Source: Minisyncoccota bacterium
GTDB lineage: Bacteria; Patescibacteriota; Minisyncoccia; Minisyncoccales; Minisyncoccaceae
Reading direction: 5' to 3'
DNA length: 6,720 nt
Assembly (NCBI GenBank): GCA_028690275.1
Contig: JAQVBN010000031.1
Span: 1 to 6,720 of the forward strand
Shown here: positions 1 through 5,225 of the stretch, piece by piece
Numbering within the stretch: position 1 is the stretch's first letter
How the letters are laid out: each line of letters opens with the position of its first letter
Program-made: the position numbers and the translations under genes
The notes under the pieces: generated by a model
Database searches by the model: none
The model's input: the letters and a program-made list of their open reading frames with translations, nothing else
Told to the model about the DNA's origin: nothing

Positions 1-172
1 AAACAGAATCCTTAATAGTATTCACTAAAATATGTCCGTAATGAGGTTTTCCAGTAGCAAAAGGAGGCCCATCATAAAAACTAAAAAAAGGAGAACCTTC
101 TCTTGTTTGAACAGACTTCTCAAATATTTTATTCTCTTTCCAAAAATTTAATACTTCTTCTTCGTTTTTCAT
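1..172 (-). CDS. ileS: Isoleucyl-tRNA synthetase, N-terminal part (runs off the window)
   Basis: This is the first 57 codons of a class I aminoacyl-tRNA synthetase that charges tRNA-Ile with isoleucine in the cytoplasm. The reading frame begins at the ATG at 172-170 and continues past the left edge. The product starts [20 protein letters not shown], the usual opening of IleRS. About 35 residues in it has the IleRS signature [15 protein letters not shown], which contains the class I HIGH motif as HYGH. ValRS and LeuRS have related motifs, but DGPPFATG followed by PHYGH is typical of IleRS. It is the third gene of the minus-strand cluster, 31 nt downstream of the histidine-phosphatase gene. I see no terminator or clear promoter between them, and no good Shine-Dalgarno sequence before the ATG. 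Only the start can be judged; the rest lies outside the window. Confidence 0.93.
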   Translation of the reverse strand, partial: MKNEEEVLNFWKENKIFEKSVQTREGSPFFSFYDGPPFATGKPHYGHILVNTIKDSV

Positions 173-203
173 ACTTTTAAAATAACACTTTAATTTATAT
201 TTT

Positions 204-779
204 TCAATTTAATTTCCTTAATTCTCCAGTCTTAATCATTTCTTTTCTCTTCTCTAATATTTCTTCAAGACTCCAATCGTGAAGCCATGCCTCTAAAAGA
301 AGAATCGCATCACCATGACTAATTAATAGAATGTTTTTATTTTTATTTTTACCATCTACTTCTTTGAGAAACTCAGAAACTCTTTTTTGAAGATCTCCCC
401 AACTTTCTCCATTTTCTGGACGATCTTCCATCCTACTTCTGTTTTGATAAAAATCCAAAGCTGTTTTTTTAGGACCACCAGCAAAAACTCCCCAATTTAA
501 ATCTCTAAGCTTAACATTGTAAATAATTTTCTCAATTCCTATTATAGAAGCAACTATTTCTGCGGTTTGTTTTGTTCTTAAAATATCAGAAGAATAAATT
601 AAATCGATATTTTTATCTTTTAACTTTATTCCCGAAGCTGTTACTTCTTTAATCCCAACTTCATCTAATTCGCATGGTTTTTTATCATCTGGCCAACCAT
701 AACAAATTTCTTTCAATTCTGTTTGGTGGATATTCCTTCCATGCCTTAACAAATAATAAGTATTATTTAAAGTTTTCAT
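204..779 (-). CDS. Histidine phosphatase superfamily protein (phosphoglycerate mutase-like)
   Basis: A 191-residue protein of the histidine phosphatase superfamily (PGM/CobC/PhoE type), which transfers phosphate through a phosphohistidine intermediate. Visible hallmarks are the N-terminal LLRHGR motif (R12-H13-G14, with H13 the expected phospho-acceptor), [13 protein letters not shown] at about 63-75 with R68 as a likely phosphate ligand, the acid residue in ENGES (E125), and the second catalytic histidine in LLISHGD (H155). All four core catalytic positions are present, so it should be active. The substrate cannot be read from sequence. Length is normal for the single-domain family, and the missing insertions argue against the large dPGM glycolytic enzymes. 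It begins 5 nt after the argS stop codon with no Shine-Dalgarno sequence, so translation is probably coupled to argS. Its position between argS and ileS suggests co-expression with translation genes, but gives no proof of a role in charging tRNA. Confidence 0.85.
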   Translation of the reverse strand: MKTLNNTYYLLRHGRNIHQTELKEICYGWPDDKKPCELDEVGIKEVTASGIKLKDKNIDLIYSSDILRTKQTAEIVASIIGIEKIIYNVKLRDLNWGVFAGGPKKTALDFYQNRSRMEDRPENGESWGDLQKRVSEFLKEVDGKNKNKNILLISHGDAILLLEAWLHDWSLEEILEKRKEMIKTGELRKLN

Positions 780-784
780 AACTA

Positions 785-2368
785 TTACATTTTTTCTGGA
801 GAAGAAATCCCCATTAAATCAAGAATATTGCTTAAAGCAAATTTTGCCGCAACTGTTAATTCAATTCTGGCTTCTCGCATTTTTTTATCTTCATCTAAAA
901 TCTTACAATCATTATAGAACTTATGAAAAGCTTGAGCTAAATCTAAAGCATATTGTGGCAATCGATGAATCTCATAATCTCTCACTGTATCCTCTACAAT
1001 TTCTTCAAACTTTAAGATTTCTCTCATTAAGTTAATTTCTGGCTCTTTATTTAAAAGCTTAGCATGCTTTACTTTTTTAATATTTTTAATATTAATATTT
1101 GCATTTCTTAAAACACTACAAATCCTAGCATGAGCATACTTAACATAAAAAACAGGATTCTTTTCTGATTCATCTAAAGCTAAATCTAAATTAAAATTTA
1201 AATGAGTATTAAAAGATTTTTGAAGAAAGAAAAATCTCACTACATCAACAGGAACATCGTTTAAAAGATCATCCATGGTAACATAATTTCCAGCTCTTTT
1301 AGACATTCTTACCTGCTCTCCGTCTTGGAGAATTGTTACAAATTGCAAAAGCACAGTATCTAATCTTCCTTTATATCCTAAAGCCTCAACTCCAGACTCT
1401 AACCCCTTTACGTCTCCTGCATGATCCGCTCCCCAAACATTAATTACTTTATCAAACTTTTTATCCTTAAACTTATATTCATGATAAGCAATATCTCCAG
1501 CAAGATAAGTATTCTTTCCGTCAGATTTAACTAAAACTCGATCTCTAATATCTCCGAACTGTTTTGCTTTAAAAAAGACCGCTCCTTCACTTTCATAAGT
1601 TAAATCTTTTTTCTTTAAAAGCTCTAAAACTTTTTCCACTCTTTTATTCTCATAAAGCCAAGTTTCAGAAAACCACTCATCAAAATGAATATTCATTTTT
1701 TCTACCGTTGCCTTAATAACTTCCTTTAAAATAATATATGAAGCCCATTTTCCTATTCGATAAGGATCTTTTTCGTCCCCGAGTCTATTATGTAAAAAAT
1801 CAATATACTCTCCTTGATATTTTGCCTCTTCATCTTTTAACACAGAATGTCCTAAAGAAGTTATTTGTTTTCCATAATCATTAATATAGTATGCTTTTTC
1901 GGTTGTATAACCTGCTTTTTTAATCACATTAGCAAGAGTGTCACCAAAAGGACCTCCTCTCGCGTTTCCAATAGTTAATGGACCCGTTGGATTAGCAGAA
2001 ATAAATTCAACTTGAACCTTCTTTCCCTTTCCAATATCAAGGTTCCCAAAAGACTCCTTCTTTTTTAAAACTTCGTTTAATAAATCAAGAAAACATTTTT
2101 GATTTAAAAAAAGGTTAATAAATCCAGGAGGCAAAACTTCCACTTTATCAAAAATCTTTTTTCCTTCTTTTTCTAATCTTTCTTTTAATTTGTTAGCAAT
2201 CTCTATGGGGTTAACTTTGTTCTTTTTTCCAATTTCAAGAGCAATGCTTAAAGAATAATCTCCATGTGCTCGCTCCTTTGATCGTAATATCTGAAATTCT
2301 GTTTCAAGAAATCCTTCTTTTTTAAGAGAATTTTTAACAACCTTTTTTATTTCATTTCTTATTAACAT
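785..2368 (-). CDS. argS: Arginyl-tRNA synthetase
   Basis: Class I synthetase (527 residues; bacterial ArgRS is usually about 550-580) that attaches arginine to tRNA-Arg. Domain order is complete: N-terminal Add-1 domain (about 1-90, including ERAHGDYSL), the catalytic core with VEFISANPTGP at 120-130, YINDYG at 161-166 and WGADH at 312-316, the KMSKS-equivalent loop RMSKRAGNYVT at 354-364, and a C-terminal DALR anticodon-binding domain (about 405-527) starting NPVFYVKYAHARI and ending GISSPEKM. The HIGH motif after ANPTGPL reads T132-I-G-N135, so both histidines are replaced. The first lysine of KMSKS is also missing, as is usual for ArgRS. The ATG at 2368-2366 fits the family N-terminus. 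It is the first gene of the minus-strand cluster, divergent from smpB. The upstream sequence has only a weak AAAG element and no normal Shine-Dalgarno sequence. Confidence 0.96.
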   Translation of the reverse strand: MLIRNEIKKVVKNSLKKEGFLETEFQILRSKERAHGDYSLSIALEIGKKNKVNPIEIANKLKERLEKEGKKIFDKVEVLPPGFINLFLNQKCFLDLLNEVLKKKESFGNLDIGKGKKVQVEFISANPTGPLTIGNARGGPFGDTLANVIKKAGYTTEKAYYINDYGKQITSLGHSVLKDEEAKYQGEYIDFLHNRLGDEKDPYRIGKWASYIILKEVIKATVEKMNIHFDEWFSETWLYENKRVEKVLELLKKKDLTYESEGAVFFKAKQFGDIRDRVLVKSDGKNTYLAGDIAYHEYKFKDKKFDKVINVWGADHAGDVKGLESGVEALGYKGRLDTVLLQFVTILQDGEQVRMSKRAGNYVTMDDLLNDVPVDVVRFFFLQKSFNTHLNFNLDLALDESEKNPVFYVKYAHARICSVLRNANINIKNIKKVKHAKLLNKEPEINLMREILKFEEIVEDTVRDYEIHRLPQYALDLAQAFHKFYNDCKILDEDKKMREARIELTVAAKFALSNILDLMGISSPEKM

Positions 2369-2376
2369 ATCTTTAC

Positions 2377-2382
2377 ATTATA
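2377..2382 (-). promoter_or_regulatory. Possible -10 box for argS, giving a near-leaderless mRNA
   Basis: Read on the minus strand, this is a perfect TATAAT. Transcription would start about 7 nt further on, near 2370, almost at the argS ATG at 2368, so the message would be essentially leaderless. No convincing -35 box is found at 16-18 bp spacing (the hexamer at 17 bp is TCTTTA). In DNA this AT-rich a TATAAT can arise by chance, so the call is tentative. Confidence 0.3.
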
Positions 2383-2397
2383 ATATTTTTAGATAAA

Positions 2398-2426
2398 TTT
2401 AAAGAGCAAAATTTCTTTACTATAAT
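2398..2426 (+). promoter_or_regulatory. Sigma70-type promoter of the smpB-ssrA-infC-rpmI-rplT unit
   Basis: A perfect -10 box TATAAT at 2421-2426 is preceded, at the ideal 17-bp spacing, by TTTAAA at 2398-2403 (four of six matches to TTGACA). The predicted start is near 2433, leaving a leader of about 18 nt before the smpB ATG. That leader is very AT-rich and has no Shine-Dalgarno sequence. It is the only convincing promoter I see upstream of the five plus-strand genes, though weaker internal promoters cannot be excluded in such AT-rich DNA. Confidence 0.62.
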
Positions 2427-2450
2427 CCATTAATAATATACTATTAAAAT

Positions 2451-2915
2451 ATGGCAGTTTTAGCAGAAAATAGAAAGCTTAAATTTGAATACGAGATATT
2501 AGAAACTTTTGAAGCTGGTATAGTATTAACTGGTTCGGAAGTAAAAAGCCTTAAGATTAGAGGTATGAATTTGGCTGCAACATATATTTCTATTTCAAGA
2601 GATGATAAAGGAAAATTAGAGGCTCTATGGAAGGGGGCTAAAATTATGCCCTATCAACCTCAAAACATCTCTACTAATCATAATCCAGAAAGAGATAAAA
2701 AAATTCTTCTAAAAAATAAAGAAATGGATTATTTATTAGCTAAAACTCAGGAAAAAGGCTTGACTTTGATGCCTATTATACTCTATACTAAGAGAAGCTT
2801 CATAAAGATGGAGCTTGCTCTTGTTCGTGGTAAGAAAAACTACGACAAGAGAGAATCTATTAAAAAAAGAGATATTAATAGAAAAATTAATAGCGAATTA
2901 AAACTTAGGGGGTGA
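2451..2915 (+). CDS. smpB: SsrA-binding protein SmpB
   Basis: SmpB binds tmRNA and brings it to ribosomes stalled on mRNAs lacking a stop codon, where its C-terminal tail occupies the empty mRNA channel. The 154-residue product is full length and shows both family signatures: NRKLKFEYEILETFEAGIVL and TGSEVKSLKIRG (residues 7-38) in the OB-fold core, and RGKKNYDKRESIKKRDINRK (126-145), the basic tail that becomes helical on the ribosome. The ATG at 2451 gives the usual short N-terminus and follows an 18-nt AT-rich leader without a Shine-Dalgarno sequence. The gene is immediately followed by, and overlaps, its RNA partner. The final codons AGG GGG TGA (2907-2915) share eight bases with the tmRNA acceptor strand GGGGGTG plus the next A. 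Cutting the tmRNA 5' end at 2908 would leave an smpB message without its last two sense codons and stop. Confidence 0.96.
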   Translation: MAVLAENRKLKFEYEILETFEAGIVLTGSEVKSLKIRGMNLAATYISISRDDKGKLEALWKGAKIMPYQPQNISTNHNPERDKKILLKNKEMDYLLAKTQEKGLTLMPIILYTKRSFIKMELALVRGKKNYDKRESIKKRDINRKINSELKLRG

Positions 2916-3259
2916 TTTGCTTCGACAGTAATTTGACAAAAATACGCAAGTTGAGTCCTTGTTCTCATTAAAGACAAGAAACAAAAACAACTGGAAACAC
3001 TTTCAGTCACAAAGAATTAGCATTTGCTTAATTCCATCTAATCTTGAATATTCTCGCTAGGCAAGAATTAGGTGTCAATCTTTGCGAGAGTAGATATTAT
3101 TATTGATTTAGGTAATGTATCGAAATAAACACTAAATCTAGTATTAAAGGTTTTTTCTAAATTACCACTTTAATATGAAACACCAATTTAGAATAAACTT
3201 GTAGACATATTTTTGAAAATAATTTCTGGACGTGAGTTCAAAACTCGCCACCTCCACTA
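2908..3259 (+). ncRNA. ssrA: Transfer-messenger RNA (tmRNA, SsrA)
   Basis: One-piece tmRNA that, with SmpB, rescues stalled ribosomes and tags the unfinished protein for degradation. The 5' end GGGGGTG (2908-2914) pairs with CACCTCC (3249-3255), including the G-U pair also seen at the third position in E. coli. It is followed by the conserved GCTTCGACAG. The T arm has stem GTGAG (3232-3236), loop TTCAAAA (3237-3243) and CTCGC (3244-3248), preceded by GGAC. Helix 2 pairs CAAGTT (2947-2952) with AACTTG (3196-3201). Two pseudoknots can be drawn. In PK2, CTAATCTTG (3038-3046) pairs with CAAG-A-ATTAG (3062-3071), and the loop TTCTCGC (3051-3057) pairs with GCGAGAG (3084-3090). In PK4, ATTAAAG (3143-3149) pairs with CTTTAAT (3168-3174), and TCTAAATT (3156-3163) pairs with AATTTAGA (3185-3192). 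PK3 has stem GATTTAG/CTAAATC (3105-3111/3132-3138). A tag reading frame lies between helix 2 and PK2. After discriminator A3256 the DNA reads CTA, not CCA, so the mature tail must be added enzymatically. Confidence 0.95.
2993..3031 (+). other. tmRNA tag-peptide reading frame (proteolysis tag GNTFSHKELAFA)
   Basis: Within the tmRNA, the frame starting at GGA (2993) encodes GNTFSHKELAFA and ends at TAA (3029-3031). The position, just before the PK2 helices, is right for the tag. The hydrophobic end LAFA resembles known tags ending in LAA or AFA, which ClpXP-type proteases recognise. The resume codon is inferred as glycine, since known tags mostly start with Ala or Gly. The same frame is open upstream, so the exact resume codon is not proven. 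A short stem CTTGT/ACAAG (2958-2962/2974-2978) lies upstream where PK1 is expected. Confidence 0.82.
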
Positions 3260-3263
3260 TTTA

Positions 3264-3770
3264 ATGATAAAACCACTAGTAAACCAACAAATTAGAGCAA
3301 GAGAAGTTAGGATTGTAGATGAACAAGGAGTGCAACTTGGTGTTATTCCAACAAATGAAGCACTCATACTGGCCAAAGAGCGTAATTTAGATTTGATCCA
3401 AGTAACTGAAAAAGTAGTTCCCCCTGTTTGCAGAATTGGTGACTATGGTAAATATCTTTATTCTTTAAAAAAGAAGGATAAAGGACCTAAGGTTAAAACA
3501 GGAGGATTGAAAAATATTAGATTATCTTTTAATATTTCAGATAATGACCTTAATACTAGAGCAAACAGTGCTATTAAATTCTTAAAAGACAAAGAAAAGG
3601 TAAGAATTGAATTGATACTTAGAGGTAGACAAAAAGGATTAGACGAAGTAGGAAAAGAAAAAATTAAGAAACTTCTAGAAATAATACAAACTCAAGAAAT
3701 AGAAATTAAGATTGAAAAAGAATTAAAAAGAGAGCCAAAAGGTTTAAGTATGATAATATCAAAGAAATAA
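3264..3770 (+). CDS. infC: Translation initiation factor IF-3
   Basis: IF3 binds the 30S subunit, prevents premature 50S joining and checks start-codon and initiator-tRNA selection. From the ATG at 3264 the product has 168 residues (E. coli IF3 has 180). The N domain opens with VNQQIRAREVRIVDEQG (6-22) and contains the signature PPVCRIGDYGKYLY (53-66). A lysine-rich linker (about 66-80) leads to the C domain (about 84-166), ending EPKGLSMIISKK. The frame is also open upstream to a TTG at 3213, but those 17 codons lie inside the tmRNA T arm and acceptor stem and do not resemble IF3, so ATG 3264 is preferred. It lies only 4 nt after the tmRNA-encoded CTA. No Shine-Dalgarno sequence fits, and any upstream binding site would be buried in tmRNA structure. 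It heads the conserved infC-rpmI-rplT order, without the usual long L20-binding leader. Confidence 0.95.
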   Translation: MIKPLVNQQIRAREVRIVDEQGVQLGVIPTNEALILAKERNLDLIQVTEKVVPPVCRIGDYGKYLYSLKKKDKGPKVKTGGLKNIRLSFNISDNDLNTRANSAIKFLKDKEKVRIELILRGRQKGLDEVGKEKIKKLLEIIQTQEIEIKIEKELKREPKGLSMIISKK

Positions 3771-3774
3771 AGGT

Positions 3775-3975
3775 ATGAAACAATATAAGCAAAAAACAAG
3801 AAAAGCAATTACTAAAAGATTCAAGGTTACAAAAACTGGAAAGGTTTTAAGAATGCCTAGCGGACAAAACCATCATTTAGCAAAGCAATCTTCTGACAAA
3901 AGAAGAAGCTCAAAGAAATTGGTAGAAGTTTCAGCAGAAGAATCAAAGAAGATTAAAAAACTATTAAAGATATAA
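3775..3975 (+). CDS. rpmI: 50S ribosomal protein L35 (bL35)
   Basis: A small (66 residues), very basic protein of the large ribosomal subunit. The pattern KTRKAITKRFKVTKTGKVLR, then an RRSSKK cluster and a final KKIKKLLK, is that of bL35. It starts 4 nt after the infC stop codon. A short AAAGG sits directly before the ATG, about one base away, which is too close for a normal Shine-Dalgarno sequence. Its place between infC and rplT is the conserved bacterial order. Confidence 0.95.
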   Translation: MKQYKQKTRKAITKRFKVTKTGKVLRMPSGQNHHLAKQSSDKRRSSKKLVEVSAEESKKIKKLLKI

Positions 3976-3979
3976 ACAT

Positions 3980-4324
3980 ATGGTAAGAGTAAAAGGAGGT
4001 GTTCATGCCAATAAAAGAAAAAGGAACATACTTAAACAAGCAAAAGGATTTAAATGGACAAGAAGTAACTGTTATGTAGCTGCTAAACAAGCTTTAATGA
4101 AAGCTTGGGAATATGCTTACATTGATAGAAAGAAATTAAAGAGAGTCAAGAGACAGTTATGGCAAATTCAAATTAATGCTGCCTGTAGAGCAAAAGGAAT
4201 ATCTTACAGCAAATTCATGGGAGCATTAAAAAAGCAAAACATTGAAGTTGATAGAAAAATTCTATCAGAATTAGCAAGAAATAATCCAGAAATATTTGAC
4301 GCTATTCTTGCAAAAGCAAAATAA
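3980..4324 (+). CDS. rplT: 50S ribosomal protein L20 (bL20)
   Basis: A 114-residue large-subunit protein, normal length for bL20, needed early in 50S assembly through binding 23S rRNA. It opens MVRVKGGVHANKRKRNILKQ, the basic N-terminal extension. The globular half has AKGISYSKFMGALKKQNIEV and DRKILSELA, all standard for the family. It begins 4 nt after the rpmI stop and is the last gene of the unit, ending just before a strong terminator hairpin. In other bacteria L20 represses this operon by binding an mRNA leader before infC or a structure within the operon. Here the sequence before infC is tmRNA, so that form of control is not evident. Confidence 0.97.
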   Translation: MVRVKGGVHANKRKRNILKQAKGFKWTRSNCYVAAKQALMKAWEYAYIDRKKLKRVKRQLWQIQINAACRAKGISYSKFMGALKKQNIEVDRKILSELARNNPEIFDAILAKAK

Positions 4325-4328
4325 CTAA

Positions 4329-4356
4329 AAAAACACGGCCAATAGGTCGTGTTTTT
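4329..4356. terminator. Bidirectional intrinsic terminator between rplT and the pilin/LamG gene
   Basis: The arms AAAAACACGGCC (4329-4340) and GGTCGTGTTTTT (4345-4356) form a 12-bp stem, with one G-U pair on the plus strand, and a 4-base loop AATA. On the plus strand the T run at 4352-4356 closes it; on the minus strand the A run at 4327-4333 supplies a T tract. It starts 4 nt after the rplT stop. Its right arm overlaps the stop codon (4355-4357) of the convergent gene, so one hairpin serves both transcripts. Confidence 0.9.
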
Positions 4357-4927
4357 AATTACTAGCTAAACTTTCTATTTTAATATTATACTCTTCTTTT
4401 GAGATTAAATTTTTACTTAACAAAGAATCTAATCCTGCAACATATTGTTTTTTGATTTGAGAAGATGATAGTGCTGCATTATATATACGAACATCGTCTA
4501 ATTTTCCAATAAAACCTTCCCCAATAGTAAAATTTCCATTAGGAGCTGTCGGTGCTGTCGAACTTAAAGGGGTTGAATATTTTTCTTCTATTCCATCAAC
4601 ATATATTTTGGCATTATTAATATCTTCATTATTTGAACCAGTAACAATAAAAACTACATAATGCCATTTGTCATCTCTTAAATCAGAAGTTCCATATTTA
4701 AAATTAGAACTACTTAAATAAATAATTGGTTTGTATTGTGTCCAAAAACAAGGACTGAACCGTGGAAAGCTACCTTCAGATAATGCTACGAGAACTCTAT
4801 TTGATACACCTATAGCAGTCGACGGAATATTAAACCAACCCGTAATAGTATAAATATTTTGGTTTGGAATAAGTTTTCCATAAGTGCTTAAAATATAATC
4901 ATCCACCCCATCAAACAAATAGCAAGT
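4355..4927 (-). CDS. LamG-domain C-terminal part of a frameshifted prepilin-like protein
   Basis: This frame holds a concanavalin A-like LamG/laminin G domain, an adhesive or carbohydrate-binding fold usually outside the cell. Visible features are CYLFDGVDDYI at the start, YTITGWFNI, DDKWHYVVFIV, AKIYVDGIEE, NFTIGEGFIGKLDDVRIYNAAL and SSSQIKKQYVAG. The FDGVDDY and GKLDDVRIYN signatures are typical. The last 25 or so residues (LDSLLSKNLISKEEYNIKIE) resemble a short SHOCT-like C-terminal motif. The frame stays open upstream to an ATG at 5026, but that part is the shadow of the pilin frame. The true N-terminal half lies in the neighbouring frame at 4911-5225, and the two join near 4922-4935. No start or ribosome site is visible at the junction, so as sequenced this half would be made only after a frameshift. 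The stop codon overlaps the shared terminator. Confidence 0.8.
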   Translation of the reverse strand, partial: TCYLFDGVDDYILSTYGKLIPNQNIYTITGWFNIPSTAIGVSNRVLVALSEGSFPRFSPCFWTQYKPIIYLSSSNFKYGTSDLRDDKWHYVVFIVTGSNNEDINNAKIYVDGIEEKYSTPLSSTAPTAPNGNFTIGEGFIGKLDDVRIYNAALSSSQIKKQYVAGLDSLLSKNLISKEEYNIKIESLASN

Positions 4928-5225
4928 AATAAACACAATTCTCTTTTGTTTGTAATTGAGGAAGACCATTAGCGCCAATAAGAGTTCCGTCGTTATTTCC
5001 CCAAGAATCTTCTGTAACGTTGGCAACTGCTGGAGAATTAAAAGTCCACTCAGAAACTAAATCTCCTAGAAGTTCGTTTTGAACAGTGTTTGAGAAAGAT
5101 TGAGCTTTAGCAAAGTTAGCTTTGCTAATATATGAAGTAGTAGTAATAGTGATTACTCCTGCTAGAATGCCGATGATGACGATTACCACCAATAGCTCAA
5201 TTAAAGTGAAAGACTTATTTCTCAT
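4911..5225 (-). CDS. Type IV prepilin-like N-terminal part of the frameshifted LamG protein
   Basis: The product starts MRNKSFTLIELLVVIVIIGI, a class III signal: a short positively charged leader, then the FTLIE motif and a hydrophobic helix (about 6-25) that anchors and assembles type IV pilins or pseudopilins. The prepilin peptidase would cut between S5 and F6. The residue before the cut is serine, where glycine is usual. After the helix come LVSEWTFNS and WGNNDGTLIGANGLPQLQ, the normal linker into a LamG domain. The frame then stops at 4911 shortly after ENCVYY, while the expected continuation CYLFDGVDDY is found in the +1 frame. The start overlaps the end of the PP-loop gene by 11 nt, so it is probably the last gene of that operon. 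Its product would be a minor pilin or surface protein with a lectin-like head, if the frameshift is an error or is bypassed. Confidence 0.82.
   Translation of the reverse strand: MRNKSFTLIELLVVIVIIGILAGVITITTTSYISKANFAKAQSFSNTVQNELLGDLVSEWTFNSPAVANVTEDSWGNNDGTLIGANGLPQLQTKENCVYYLLFV
4922..4935 (-). other. Frameshift junction in the prepilin/LamG gene
   Basis: In this short stretch the coding signal moves from the pilin frame (…ENCVY) to the +1 frame (CYLFDGVDDY…). One extra base or two missing bases would explain it. A two-base loss would restore four residues between the two cysteines, as I recall for related LamG pilins with a pattern like NCVSGKCY. There is no long homopolymer and no recognised slippery site such as CTT-TGA at the junction. 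Confidence 0.75.

Noticed and set aside
844..1035. 63-codon plus-strand reading frame
   Set aside because: It lies wholly inside argS on the opposite strand, has no recognisable domain, and argS is strongly supported.
2873..2878. TATTAA as an internal ssrA promoter -10 box inside smpB
   Set aside because: Only four of six matches and no -35 box at proper spacing; in such AT-rich DNA this is expected by chance. An internal promoter is still possible.
2913..2915. UGA recoded as glycine (as in Gracilibacteria/SR1)
   Set aside because: Reading through the smpB UGA would enter the tmRNA, and the Nudix UGA falls exactly in an ATGA overlap; all other genes make sense with standard stops.
3213..3263. 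Upstream TTG start for infC, adding 17 residues
   Set aside because: These codons are the tmRNA T arm and acceptor stem, and the residues do not match IF3; ATG 3264 gives a normal N-terminus.
4928..5026. N-terminal part (MPTLQKILGE…) of the LamG frame from the ATG at 5026
   Set aside because: It overlaps the well-conserved pilin frame and has no similarity to pilin or LamG; it is out-of-frame readout upstream of the frameshift.
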